This document shows positions 1 to 8,330 of a DNA stretch of 64,000 nt, in pieces; position 1 is the first letter of the stretch, and every line of letters starts with the position of its first letter. Both the position numbers and the translations under genes were made by a program. The DNA is taken from assembly GCF_000023585.1 (NCBI RefSeq), contig NC_012914.1, positions 768,001 to 832,000 of the forward strand. The letters run 5' to 3'. A model generated the notes under the pieces. It did not search any database. It was not told the DNA's origin and worked only from the letters and a program-made list of their open reading frames with translations. This stretch comes from Paenibacillus sp. JDR-2. GTDB lineage: Bacteria; Bacillota; Bacilli; Paenibacillales; Paenibacillaceae.

Positions 1-1
1 C

Positions 2-763
2 CGCGGCCTCACGATGCTGGTGCTGGACGGCAAGTCGGTTGCTCCGTTCCCTCAAGGCTTCCGTTCCATAAGCACGGGATTCCTGCCGGACATTCCGGGT
101 AACTGGGACATTCATCTGCTTACGGTGTTGATCGGTATCATACTGTCGGTGTTGTACATCTTTATGGAGTGGCGCGGACGTCTAGTCCAGAAAAGATACA
201 AGCTTGAGCTGCTGCCGATCCCGTTCTTCCTAATCAAGCTGGCGGCAATCGTGATTATTACAAACCTGTTTACGTACGTGCTTGCTTCCTACAAAGGTCT
301 TCCGAACATTCTCATCATGCTGTTTGTTCTGATTGCCTTGTACACCTTCGTGATGCGAAAAACGGTTATGGGCCGTCATATCTATGCGCTTGGAGGCAAT
401 GAAAAGGCAGCAAGATTGTCAGGGGTGAAGACGAAAAAGATGACCTTCTGGGTCTTCGTTAATATGGGCGTGCTTGCCGCCCTTGCGGGTCTTGTGTTTG
501 CGGCAAGGCTGAACGCGGCTACTCCAAAGGCAGGGGTGAACTTCGAGCTGGATGCCATCGCGGCTGTCTTTATCGGCGGCGCTTCGGCAACGGGCGGAGT
601 GGGTACGGTAATCGGAGCGATCGTTGGCGGTCTCGTTATGGGCGTCATGAATAACGGGATGTCGCTGGTTGGTCTAGGCATCGATTATCAGCAGGGCATC
701 AAGGGTCTGGTTCTGCTGCTCGCGGTTGCTTTCGACCTCTATAACAAAAACAAATCTGCTTAA
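2..763 (+). CDS. Sugar ABC transporter permease, XylH/RbsC type (5' truncated by window edge)
   Basis: The reading frame is open from base 2, so the true start lies left of the window; the ATG at 14 is internal. The visible 250 or so residues form the C-terminal half of a CUT2 (ribose/xylose/galactose) permease, with several hydrophobic segments and the family's glycine-rich signature FIGGASATGGVGTVIGAIVG near residues 187-206, followed by the usual NNGMSL and IKGLVLLLAV segments. It would pass a pentose or hexose through the membrane together with an ATPase and a soluble binding protein, which must lie upstream outside the window. The three-gene sensor module that follows resembles the xylose sensor of clostridia, so xylose is the best guess for substrate; this is inference. 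A hairpin at 782-814 probably ends the operon. Confidence 0.9.
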   Translation, partial: RGLTMLVLDGKSVAPFPQGFRSISTGFLPDIPGNWDIHLLTVLIGIILSVLYIFMEWRGRLVQKRYKLELLPIPFFLIKLAAIVIITNLFTYVLASYKGLPNILIMLFVLIALYTFVMRKTVMGRHIYALGGNEKAARLSGVKTKKMTFWVFVNMGVLAALAGLVFAARLNAATPKAGVNFELDAIAAVFIGGASATGGVGTVIGAIVGGLVMGVMNNGMSLVGLGIDYQQGIKGLVLLLAVAFDLYNKNKSA

Positions 764-781
764 TAACAGAGCCGTCTCTTG

Positions 782-814
782 GCGCGTCTAAACACTTCTT
801 GTGTCTAGGCGCGC
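782..814 (+). terminator. Hairpin after the sugar permease gene
   Basis: A 14-bp stem (782-795 pairing with 801-814, two G-U positions) with a 5-base loop lies 18 bases after the permease stop codon. It lacks a clear T tract, so it may be a weak terminator or an RNA 3'-end stabiliser that separates the transporter operon from the sensor genes. Confidence 0.55.
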
Positions 815-864
815 TTAACTGCTATGTTAATGAAAGCGGTTTTTTGCATATTGGGGGGATCCGG

Positions 865-1878
865 GTGAAGAAGCTGTTGCTCGTCTATATCGTGCTGATT
901 GGGACGCTGATGGCCTATTTGTATATGGTATTTGTCAAGGAAGACAATAGCGGACTGCTGGATGAGCCCGAGGGGCTGCACGGTACGCTGGACGAGAAGT
1001 ATGTGATGGTGAATTTTCTGGCCGGTATCGACTATTGGAAAAACGGGCTGAAAGGCTTCGAGGACGCGGCGGAAGCGCTTGGCGTATCGGTGGAATACCG
1101 GGGCTCGACGCAATACGACGTGCAGGAGGAAATGATGGTGCTCGAGCAGGTTATCGCGCGGAGTCCCGCTGGAATAGCCGTAAGCGCCATTGATTCCGAA
1201 GCTCTGAACCCGGCGATTAACAAAGCGGTGGAAGCGGGCATTCCCGTTGTGATGTTCGACGCGGACGCGCCTCGCAGCAAAGCCTATTCCTATATAGGAA
1301 CCAATAACTATAATGCAGGAGTAACGGCAGCCCGGAAAATGGCCGAGCTGACGGGCGGAACCGGCAAGGTTGGCGTCATTACGCTGCCTAATCAATTGAA
1401 CCACCAGGAGAGAACAAGGGGCTTTGAGGAGACGCTGGAGAAGGAATTCCCCGATCTACAGCTGGTTGGGATTGCCGACGGCAAAGGCGATCAGATGATA
1501 TCGGAGCAGAAGGTACGCGATCTGCTGAGCAAGTTCACGGATCTAAGCGGTATTTTCGTAACGGAAGCAAACGGAGGGGTCGGCGCGGGGAATGCCATTC
1601 TGCGGTTAAACAAGCTGGATCAGGTAAAGATCATCAGCTTTGACACGGATAAAGGGACGCTTGATATGGTTAAGAGCGGCACGATCTCGGCGACTCTGGC
1701 GCAGGGGACGTGGAACATGGGGTATTGGTCGCTTATGCAGCTGTTCCATCTCCGCAACCATATCGTGAATCCGATGTCGGATAACGGGGATTCCAGCATC
1801 CCGCCGCTGCCGACAAACATCGATACGGGCATTACGGTAGTGACTCCGGGTGACGTAGACCAGTTTTATGCCAAGTAA
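865..1878 (+). CDS. Membrane-anchored periplasmic-type sugar-binding protein (XylFII-like sensor component)
   Basis: 337 aa from the GTG at 865, chosen because a GGGGGG ribosome site sits just before it and the next residues (KKLLLVYIVLIGTLMAYLYMV) form a single N-terminal membrane segment without a lipobox. The rest is a class I periplasmic-binding fold of the ribose/xylose type (two Rossmann-like lobes; ISAIDSEAL-like and GTNNYNAG segments, then a second lobe with VGVITLP). It is followed after 22 bases by a LytS/YesM-type kinase and a YesN-type regulator. In Clostridium the same order encodes XylFII, which presents extracellular D-xylose to the kinase LytS. By that analogy this protein is probably the sensory subunit of the kinase and not a transport component. 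The ligand is not provable here. Confidence 0.8.
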   Translation: MKKLLLVYIVLIGTLMAYLYMVFVKEDNSGLLDEPEGLHGTLDEKYVMVNFLAGIDYWKNGLKGFEDAAEALGVSVEYRGSTQYDVQEEMMVLEQVIARSPAGIAVSAIDSEALNPAINKAVEAGIPVVMFDADAPRSKAYSYIGTNNYNAGVTAARKMAELTGGTGKVGVITLPNQLNHQERTRGFEETLEKEFPDLQLVGIADGKGDQMISEQKVRDLLSKFTDLSGIFVTEANGGVGAGNAILRLNKLDQVKIISFDTDKGTLDMVKSGTISATLAQGTWNMGYWSLMQLFHLRNHIVNPMSDNGDSSIPPLPTNIDTGITVVTPGDVDQFYAK

Positions 1879-1900
1879 CGGGTAAAGGGGAGCGCTAGCC

Positions 1901-3784
1901 ATGGTATTCAAACAGCTGCAGAAGAGCTTCCAGCTGAACAACTGGTCTATCCGATACAAGCTGATTCTTCATTTCTTGCTGATCAGCATTTTGCCTTCCC
2001 TTGTTATTGGATTATTAATGGGGTGGATCGTTAACGGCATTGTCGAGAAGCAGGTTAACGGCCATACGATGCAGCTTATCGACAACGTAAACAAGTCGCT
2101 GGATTATTACGCGGGCAATATTCAGAATATCTCCTATTTCATATCGATGAATCCGGATATTCAGGCTTTCTTGAGCGAGGGGAAGGAGGCCATTGACGAT
2201 GACCATGAGGAATACCGCATGTCCAAATTCCTGCAGGGCTTTACCTCGCTCTACTCGGAGGTTGCGGGAATTATCGTTGTGCGGCCCAACGGCGATTATT
2301 TCAGCAACGAGATGTATGCCCGGACGAACGATAGTCTAGCAAAAGAGAGCTGGTATCAGGAGGCTGTTGAGGCGAAAGGGATCTTCAAAATTATCGGCCA
2401 TCCGGCCAACCGGAACGTGACGACCCATTCCAATTACAAGGACAGCGAGGTCGTCTCGGTTGTCCGCGCCATTCAGGATCCGGATACGCAGAAGACGTTA
2501 GGGGTTGTCCTTATTGATCTTAAGCTGAGGGTAATCGCGGAGACGGTTCGGGATGTTAGGCTTGGAAAATCCGGCTACTTGATGGTGATCGACGATAAGG
2601 GCGAGAGCATTTACGCGCCGAAAAACTCCAAGATCGGAAGTCTAGGCGTTGCTCTGCCCGGCCGGCAGGTATCCGGCATGTTCGCTCAAACGGTAGGGGG
2701 CCAGAAGCTGCAGTTTATTTATCAGAAATCCTCCTTCACCAATTGGACGACCGTTGGGGTCTTTGCCGTTCAGGACAGCGTGCAGGAGATTAAGGATATT
2801 AACCTCTATCTCGTTACCTTCGTGTTTATCGTGTGCATGCTTGGCATTGCCGCCTCGTATTACCTGTCCCATTCGATCTCCCGGCCGATCTCGCAGCTGG
2901 CCTCCTTCATGCGCAAGGTTGAGGAGGGCAATATGAGCATTCGCATTCCGGAGGAGCGGGAGGATGAGATTGGCCTGCTTGGCCGCAGCTTTAACAAGAT
3001 GCTGTCGCAGATGACCCGGCTGATCTCGCAAGTGTGGGCGGAGCAGCGGCTCAAGCGGGAGGCGGAGCTCCGCAGCCTGCAGGCCCATATTCAGCCGCAT
3101 TTTCTGTACAATACGCTGGATACGATCCAGTGGCTGGCCCGCAAGGACGGCGCGAAGGAAGCAACGGAGATGGTGGAGGCCTTGTCCAAGCTGTTCCGGA
3201 TCGGGCTAAGCAAAGGCCAGGAGATGATACCGCTCACCGATGAGATCGAGCATATCCGGAGCTATTTGAAAATCCAGCAAACCCGCTATAAGGATAAGCT
3301 GAACTATAACATTGAAGTAGACGGAAGCTGCGACGACTTGTTCGTGCTGAAGCTTATTCTTCAGCCGCTTGTCGAGAACGCGATCTATCACGGCATTAAG
3401 GAACGCCGCGGGCCGGGGATGATAACGATCCGCGCCATTATTAGCGAAGAGATATTGGAACTGGTTATTCAAGATGACGGAGCGGGGATGACGGAAGCAA
3501 GACTCGAAGCGCTGCGCGCCGTGCTTCAGGCGGTGCCTTCGGTTCATGAAGCAAATGCGGCGCAGAGGGCAGCGGAAGAACGTCAGCAAGGACAGGGGCA
3601 AGCGGCCAGCTACGGACTGAGGAACGTGCAGGAGCGGATCCGGTTAAGCTTTGGCGAGACCTATGGCATTGCGATAGCGAGCAAAGAGAAAGCCGGAACA
3701 ACGGTAATCATTAAGCATCCTATTATTCATCGGAAGGGGCAGGATACGCATGACGCGCACATGGAAGGTGTTAATCGCGGATGA
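1901..3784 (+). CDS. Sensor histidine kinase, YesM/LytS family
   Basis: 627 aa. Membrane segment at about residues 22-46, an extracytoplasmic Cache-like region to about 300, second membrane segment at about 300-322, a HAMP domain to about 375, then a His_kinase (LytS-type) domain with the phospho-acceptor His400 in the QPHFLYN motif and an HATPase_c domain with VENAI (Asn493), DDGAG and YGLRNVQERI boxes. A low-complexity, Ala/Gln-rich insertion of about 25 residues lies in the ATP-lid region before the G2 box. The start ATG follows an AAAGGGG ribosome site. It lies 22 bases after the binding-protein gene and overlaps the response regulator gene by 35 bases, so the three are one operon and are probably translationally coupled. 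It probably reports extracellular sugar sensed with the upstream binding protein. Confidence 0.93.
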   Translation: MVFKQLQKSFQLNNWSIRYKLILHFLLISILPSLVIGLLMGWIVNGIVEKQVNGHTMQLIDNVNKSLDYYAGNIQNISYFISMNPDIQAFLSEGKEAIDDDHEEYRMSKFLQGFTSLYSEVAGIIVVRPNGDYFSNEMYARTNDSLAKESWYQEAVEAKGIFKIIGHPANRNVTTHSNYKDSEVVSVVRAIQDPDTQKTLGVVLIDLKLRVIAETVRDVRLGKSGYLMVIDDKGESIYAPKNSKIGSLGVALPGRQVSGMFAQTVGGQKLQFIYQKSSFTNWTTVGVFAVQDSVQEIKDINLYLVTFVFIVCMLGIAASYYLSHSISRPISQLASFMRKVEEGNMSIRIPEEREDEIGLLGRSFNKMLSQMTRLISQVWAEQRLKREAELRSLQAHIQPHFLYNTLDTIQWLARKDGAKEATEMVEALSKLFRIGLSKGQEMIPLTDEIEHIRSYLKIQQTRYKDKLNYNIEVDGSCDDLFVLKLILQPLVENAIYHGIKERRGPGMITIRAIISEEILELVIQDDGAGMTEARLEALRAVLQAVPSVHEANAAQRAAEERQQGQGQAASYGLRNVQERIRLSFGETYGIAIASKEKAGTTVIIKHPIIHRKGQDTHDAHMEGVNRG

Positions 3785-4943
3785 TGAGTCCATTATCCGG
3801 GAAGGAATCCGCAGCTCTATACCATGGGAGGATCTGCAGCTGGAGGTCGTTGGGGAAGCCGAAGACGGAGAGGAAGCGCTGGAGCTGGCCGTGGAAAAGC
3901 AGGCGAATATTCTGCTCGTCGATCTCAGCATGCCTATTATGAACGGCCTCACCTTGATCAGCCACCTTCGCCAGCAGCTTCCCAAATGCAAGATTGTCAT
4001 TATTACCGGCCATGATGAATTTAATTATGCTTATGAAGCAATCAAGCTGGAGGTTGACGATTATATTCTGAAGCCGGTTAATCCCGATATGCTGGGAGAA
4101 GTGCTGGCGAGAGTTGTCCAGAAGCTGGAGGAAACTACCGTTAACGAAGAGCTTCTGCAGATGGCTTCCAAGCAGATCGATAAGAACTTCGCGCTGCTCA
4201 GGGAAAGATTTTGCCTCGAATGGATTAAGGGAGAGCTCGGAGAAGCGGAGATTCGCGAGCAGCTTTCGTTCCTTCGGATGCCGGGCGAGGAGCCGGACTA
4301 TGTGGGCGTCATCCGGTGGCCGGAGCAGTCGAAGGGCAAGGCGTTTTTCTCCGAGAAGGACCGCCAGCTTCTATTGTTTGCCATCGAGAACATTATGGAA
4401 GAGCACCTTGAGCCGTTTACTTCCGTTCATTTCCGGGATAAAGTAGGATTAATTGTTGTTCTGATCTGGGGCAAACCGCAGGAGTCGGTCTTTAGGCAGA
4501 TTGAGGCGGATGTGGCGGGCTATTTGAAGATTGAGATTGTGGCCAGCTACCAGCACAGCTCATCAGGAGATGTACCCTCGCTTTATGCGGAGGCACGGGC
4601 TTCCGTTAACCGGGAGACGAAGCTCAGCCCTTTTGTCCGGCGGACGAAAGAGATTATCTCCGACCGGTTTGAAGACCGGGACTTGTCGCTTGAGGGGATT
4701 GCGGGCGAGCTGAACGTGTCGGCCGTATATCTGAGCCGTATTTTTAAACAAGAGATGGGGACATCGTTTATCAGCATGCTGACAGCCGCCCGGATGAAGG
4801 AAGCGATTCGGCTGCTGAACGAGACGGATCAAGCCATACATGAGATCGCCGAGAAGACGGGTTATGAATCGCAGCATTATTTCAGTACGGCATTTAAGAA
4901 AACGACGGGGCTGCCCCCGAATCAATATCGTAAACGGAATTAG
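3750..4943 (+). CDS. Response regulator, YesN type with AraC DNA-binding domain
   Basis: 397 aa. Receiver domain in residues 1-120: acidic pair D11/D12, phosphorylated Asp58 in LLVDLSMP, and the conserved Lys108 in LKPVN. A divergent middle region follows, then an AraC/XylS double helix-turn-helix at about 295-395 (VSAVYLSRIFKQEMG and IAEKTGYESQHYFSTAFKKTTG). The ATG at 3750 lies inside the end of the kinase gene with a GGAAGGGG site before it. It is the cognate partner of the kinase and probably activates the adjacent sugar transporter operon, as YesN does for xylFGH in Clostridium; that target is inference. Confidence 0.93.
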   Translation: MTRTWKVLIADDESIIREGIRSSIPWEDLQLEVVGEAEDGEEALELAVEKQANILLVDLSMPIMNGLTLISHLRQQLPKCKIVIITGHDEFNYAYEAIKLEVDDYILKPVNPDMLGEVLARVVQKLEETTVNEELLQMASKQIDKNFALLRERFCLEWIKGELGEAEIREQLSFLRMPGEEPDYVGVIRWPEQSKGKAFFSEKDRQLLLFAIENIMEEHLEPFTSVHFRDKVGLIVVLIWGKPQESVFRQIEADVAGYLKIEIVASYQHSSSGDVPSLYAEARASVNRETKLSPFVRRTKEIISDRFEDRDLSLEGIAGELNVSAVYLSRIFKQEMGTSFISMLTAARMKEAIRLLNETDQAIHEIAEKTGYESQHYFSTAFKKTTGLPPNQYRKRN

Positions 4944-4973
4944 CAGGCTTTTGGCGAAAAGGAGGTTTCTAGC

Positions 4974-5861
4974 GTGGAATTAACCTATTTAAAAACCTTC
5001 TGCGAAGTCGCGAAGCACGGGAGCTTCACCCGCGCGGCGGAAATTCTGGGCTATGCCCAGTCCAGCATTACGACGCAAATCCAGAGGCTGGAGGAGTCGT
5101 ACGGCGCCGTATTAGTTGAACGGTTCGGCCGGAGCATGAGGCTGACGATCGCCGGGGAGGCGCTGCTTCCTTACGCGAAGGAAGTGCTCAGGCTCCATGA
5201 GGAGTCGAAGGAAGTCGTGTCGAAGCAGTCCAAAGGGACGTTATCCATCGGGACGATTGAGACGCTGGCTGCCTATTATCTGCCACCGTATTTGCAGGCG
5301 TACCGCCAGCAGTATCCGGATATCAGCATCATGCTGCAGCCGGGGAATGAGCCTCTTATTATAGAAGCCGTCAAAGAGGGGACGCTGGATGTTGGAATTA
5401 TCCTCGATCCGCCGTTCTCGGATCCGGAGCTCCATACGCAGGTGTTGAGGGAAGAGGAGCTTGTTATTATCGCGAGTCCCGGGCATCGGTTCTCGGCATT
5501 AAGCGAGGTTCGGGCAGAGGATTTATCGGGCGAGCCTCTTATCCTCACAGAGGACGGCTGCACGTATCGGGCAATGCTGCTCAAAGTGCTTAGGGACGGC
5601 GAGATTGACAGCAAGCCTTCCTATGAGTTCGGGAACATGGAGGCTATCAAGCAATGCGTGGTGTATGGCCTTGGCGTTGCTTTGCTGCCGCGTATCGCGG
5701 CTGCCGAAGAAATTCGTAAGCAGCAGCTGATTGCCTTGCCTTTTAACCACCCGGCTTGCAGGTTTTATACCCAGCTGATTTATTCGAAGAAGAAATGGCA
5801 GTCCAAAGCCTTTCTTGGCTTCGTGGATCTAATCGGAGGAGGCAATCATCAGAATCATTGA
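4974..5861 (+). CDS. LysR-family transcriptional regulator
   Basis: 295 aa from the GTG at 4974, which has an AAAAGGAGGT ribosome site 7-8 bases upstream. The N-terminal winged helix-turn-helix (residues 1-60: LTYLKTFCEVAKHGSFTRAA, SSITTQIQRLEE) is followed by a LysR_substrate effector-binding domain. It lies 30 bases after the response regulator gene but belongs functionally with the rhodanese gene that follows in the same direction. The 100-base gap before the rhodanese carries nested inverted repeats that could be its binding site. The effector is not recognisable from sequence. Confidence 0.92.
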   Translation: MELTYLKTFCEVAKHGSFTRAAEILGYAQSSITTQIQRLEESYGAVLVERFGRSMRLTIAGEALLPYAKEVLRLHEESKEVVSKQSKGTLSIGTIETLAAYYLPPYLQAYRQQYPDISIMLQPGNEPLIIEAVKEGTLDVGIILDPPFSDPELHTQVLREEELVIIASPGHRFSALSEVRAEDLSGEPLILTEDGCTYRAMLLKVLRDGEIDSKPSYEFGNMEAIKQCVVYGLGVALLPRIAAAEEIRKQQLIALPFNHPACRFYTQLIYSKKKWQSKAFLGFVDLIGGGNHQNH

Positions 5862-5894
5862 AGCAGTCAATCGAAAACCATCGATAACTCCGAT

Positions 5895-5951
5895 GTTAGG
5901 GATCATGCTATATTGATTTCAACAAGCCAAGGCATTTGGCTAATCCCTAAC
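5895..5951. promoter_or_regulatory. Nested inverted repeats upstream of the rhodanese gene
   Basis: A perfect 9-bp inverted repeat (GTTAGGGAT at 5895-5903, ATCCCTAAC at 5943-5951) encloses a second perfect 6-bp hairpin (AGCCAA 5925-5930, TTGGCT 5936-5941). The outer right arm ends one base before the ribosome site GGAGGT of the rhodanese gene. It may be a LysR operator or a 5'-leader RNA structure. Confidence 0.5.
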
Positions 5952-5965
5952 TGGAGGTACTCGTT

Positions 5966-6400
5966 ATGACAAACCAACTCTTTTCGCTCGTTCTTGAAAC
6001 CCCTGCTGCTTCGCCTGAAACTACGCACCGCCACTATATGAACAAGCTGTCCGTTGAGACGGACGTAGCTGATGTGTACTACGACATGCAGCATGGCCTC
6101 AATGATTTTCTGCTGATTGATGCACGCAGTCCAAAAGCGTATGCCGAGTGCCACATTCCTGGTGCGATTAACCTGCCTTCGAGAGAAATGACGGCGGAAA
6201 CAACGGCATCGTTTTCGAAGGAGCAGCTCATCGTCGTTTATTGCTGGAGCCCGGCATGCAACGGCGGCACCAAAGGCGCGGCGCGCTTGTCCGGCCTAGG
6301 CTTCAAGGTAAAAGAGATGATCGGCGGCATCGAGTACTGGCGTAAAGAAGGCAACCCGGTAGAAGGCACGCATGCGGAGACCGCACCGATGGTGGGCTAA
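5966..6400 (+). CDS. Rhodanese-like sulfurtransferase domain protein
   Basis: 144 aa, cytoplasmic, a single rhodanese homology domain from about residue 35. It shows the LIDARSPKAYAECHIPGAINLP entry motif and an active loop with the catalytic Cys in VVYCWSPACNGGTKGA, the variant typical of the small single-domain rhodaneses that sit next to LysR genes. It probably carries persulfide sulfur; the acceptor is unknown. The ATG follows a GGAGGT site 8 bases upstream. A strong terminator follows at 6419-6451, so the gene is transcribed alone or with the LysR gene. Confidence 0.9.
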   Translation: MTNQLFSLVLETPAASPETTHRHYMNKLSVETDVADVYYDMQHGLNDFLLIDARSPKAYAECHIPGAINLPSREMTAETTASFSKEQLIVVYCWSPACNGGTKGAARLSGLGFKVKEMIGGIEYWRKEGNPVEGTHAETAPMVG

Positions 6401-6418
6401 CAAGTGAACGAGTGGTAG

Positions 6419-6451
6419 ACCAGATTCCCGGAGAGGAAATCTGGTTTTTTT
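6419..6451 (+). terminator. Rho-independent terminator of the rhodanese gene
   Basis: The stem ACCAGATT(C)CC pairs with GGAAATCTGGT at 6435-6445 and is followed by a run of seven T. It begins 18 bases after the stop codon. Confidence 0.9.
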
Positions 6452-6458
6452 GCTGTAG

Positions 6459-7080
6459 TTAGGGTGAAATGCCTCACTAATAGTGAACTTTTCCGCGGTC
6501 AGACGTGATACTAGGGGGCATTTTCACGTAACAGTGAGGTTAGTCTCATAGTTAGTGAGGAGCAACGTGTGAACAAGGCGGGGATACTCACTAATGCGTA
6601 TATGATCAGCTTTTGGCCCATCGTTAGGGTGGAATGCCTCACTAATAATGAACTTTTCCGCGCTCAGACGTGCCACTAGGGGGCATTTTCACGTAACAGT
6701 GAGGTTAGTCTCATAGTTAGTGAGGAGCAACGTGTGAACAAGGCGGGGATACTCACTAATGCGTATATGATCAGCATTAGGCCCATCGTTAGGGCGAAAT
6801 GCCTCACTATTAATGAGCTTTTCCGCGCTCAGACATGCCACTAGGGGGCATTTTCACGTAACAGTGAGGCCAGGTTCATAGTTAGTGAGGAGCAACGTGT
6901 GAACAAGGCGGGGATACTCACTAATGCGTATATGATCAGCTTTAGGCCCATCGTTAGGTCAGAATGCCTCACTAATAATGAACTTTTCCGCGGTCAGACG
7001 TGATACGCAACAGTGAGGCCAGGCTCAAAGTTAGTGAGGAACAACGTGTGAATAAGGCGGGGATACACTAAGGTGGCGTA
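6459..7080. repeat. Four tandem copies of a 165-bp non-coding repeat
   Basis: Units begin at 6459, 6624, 6789 and 6954 (each at TTAGG), an exact 165-bp period. The first three are nearly identical, with scattered substitutions. The fourth has lost about 20 bases after the TGATAC segment and decays after about 7070. Each unit contains CTCACTAAT in both orientations: CCTCACTAA near its start, TTAGTGAGG about 80 bases on, and CTCACTAAT again about 35 bases later. It also has a self-complementary TCACTAATAGTGA hairpin in unit 1 and GTGAAATGCC matching GGCATTTTCAC further in. No open frame of useful length crosses it. This fills the 750 bases between the rhodanese and the DUF975 gene. Confidence 0.92.
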
Positions 7081-7091
7081 ACGCTAAAGTA

Positions 7092-7131
7092 GGGATGTCC
7101 CATTGTCATGTAATGACTCGCGGGACACCCC
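7092..7131 (-). terminator. Hairpin at the 3' end of the DUF975 gene
   Basis: GGGATGTCCC at 7092-7101 pairs with GGGACACCCC at 7122-7131 (one G-U pair), with an inner GTCAT/ATGAC stem. It lies 20 bases beyond the stop codon of the minus-strand gene. There is no good T tract on the minus strand, so function as a terminator is probable but not certain. Confidence 0.5.
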
Positions 7132-7150
7132 TTTCTTGTTATTCGGTTAC

Positions 7151-7768
7151 TTAGAACGAATCAGGGGTTGGAGGCGAATTTCTGCCGGTCACTTCATCGT
7201 AGAAGTGAGCCTGCGTAACGCTGATGTATGGACACAGCCACAGATAACCCAGGCCAAAAGGAATCGCGGCCAGGATCGCCCAGCCGATAAAGGTCAGCTG
7301 CAGCACGAAGTAGCGCCATTTATTGCCCTTCATGATTTGTTTGCTTTCGTTGATAGCCTCCAGAACGCCGATATCCGGATTATCCCGGAGAATAAAATAC
7401 GCTTGCGAGTAACGGAATGCCGCAATAATGCCCGGAATGACAAACAGCAGCGTCCATAAGAAAGTAAAGAGTCCGATCATAAAGTACAGGCAGAACGCTT
7501 TAATAAATTGGGCGAAGCCGATAAAGACTTCCGATACAGGCGGATTTTCTTTCCTGGCAATGCCCAGATAGAAGCTGATGAGTCCAAGTGAGATGGCGCC
7601 GCTGATCAGGAAGCTGATCACATTTCCGAGTACCGGGATCAAGTAGTTGATCAGACCGATAACGGCCGCCAATAATATGGCCAGCAGAAAGCCTCCGATC
7701 GCTTTTCCCCAATTGCCTCTAAGGCTTTCTCTCGCTCTGGCCCGCAGTTCCGAGTACGATGCGTTCAT
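7151..7768 (-). CDS. DUF975 family integral membrane protein (paralogue 1)
   Basis: 205 aa. It begins MNASYSELRARARESLRGNWGK, then has four to five hydrophobic segments (about 24-45, 48-70, 90-125 and 150-180) and ends with the family's TQAHFYDEVTGR motif near the C-terminus. The ribosome site GGAGGTACC stands directly before the ATG at 7768. The role of DUF975 is not established. A second copy, the same length and with near-identical ends, lies at 43945-44562. It is transcribed alone. Its 3' end abuts the 165-bp repeat block. Confidence 0.88.
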   Translation of the reverse strand: MNASYSELRARARESLRGNWGKAIGGFLLAILLAAVIGLINYLIPVLGNVISFLISGAISLGLISFYLGIARKENPPVSEVFIGFAQFIKAFCLYFMIGLFTFLWTLLFVIPGIIAAFRYSQAYFILRDNPDIGVLEAINESKQIMKGNKWRYFVLQLTFIGWAILAAIPFGLGYLWLCPYISVTQAHFYDEVTGRNSPPTPDSF

Positions 7769-7799
7769 AGGTACCTCCTAAAAAAGAATTATCACTCAA

Positions 7800-7818
7800 A
7801 CAGCCTGTTTAAGGCTGT
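7800..7818. promoter_or_regulatory. Inverted repeat between divergent genes
   Basis: ACAGCCT (7800-7806) and AGGCTGT (7812-7818) form a perfect 7-bp inverted repeat with a 5-base spacer, in the 212-base gap between the divergent DUF975 gene and the small membrane protein. It is a possible operator. Confidence 0.35.
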
Positions 7819-7980
7819 TATGATGATTCTTGCGTCGAAAGCATAAGCCTTAAATAATGGGATGGATAGCCATCTAAATATACGGGGGGAACGGGAGGAA
7901 CATTCCTGGAAATAAGGAAAAGGGATATTTTTTCTGCATAGCGAACTATTAAGATCATATAGAATTTAGGGGGATAATCT

Positions 7981-8265
7981 TTGAAGAAGTTTCTCGTTAT
8001 TAGCCAGATTATTTATTTGCTGTTTCTGATTCCGTGGCTGTTTACGTTCGGGATGTCTTTCATGTCCTTTGACGGCGGCTTTACGGCATTAAACATTTTA
8101 TTCGTACTGGGCCTTGGCGTTTATCCACTCTTTATGATCGCTTGCTCGATTGTTGCCTGGTCCATTTACCGGCGTTATAAACGGGCTGCCATACTAACAA
8201 ACTGCGTGCCTATGTTATGGGTGGGCAGCGTCGGGACCTTGCTTTTATACGCGACATTATCCTAA
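7981..8265 (+). CDS. Small integral membrane protein, unrecognised
   Basis: 94 aa from a TTG start with an AGGGGGAT ribosome site 6 bases before it. Three hydrophobic segments are visible (about 4-25, 33-60 and 73-93), with a basic YRRYKRA loop between the last two, giving a positive-inside prediction for that loop. No domain is recognised. It is a stand-alone gene between its own promoter region and the terminator at 8272-8314. Confidence 0.72.
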   Translation: MKKFLVISQIIYLLFLIPWLFTFGMSFMSFDGGFTALNILFVLGLGVYPLFMIACSIVAWSIYRRYKRAAILTNCVPMLWVGSVGTLLLYATLS

Positions 8266-8271
8266 GAGGAA

Positions 8272-8314
8272 AAGCCCTCTCAAGCCGGCAATTAGCCTGC
8301 GCTTGAGAGGGCTT
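8272..8314. terminator. Bidirectional terminator
   Basis: AAGCCCTCTCAAG (8272-8284) pairs perfectly with CTTGAGAGGGCTT (8302-8314). It lies between convergent genes. The plus side continues CTTCATTTT, and the minus side has a TTTTCC run, so it can serve both. Confidence 0.85.
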
Positions 8315-8330
8315 CTTCATTTTACTAACC

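Noticed and set aside
6459..7080. CRISPR array
   Set aside because: The unit is 165 bp with no short repeat/unique spacer alternation, and no cas genes are present.
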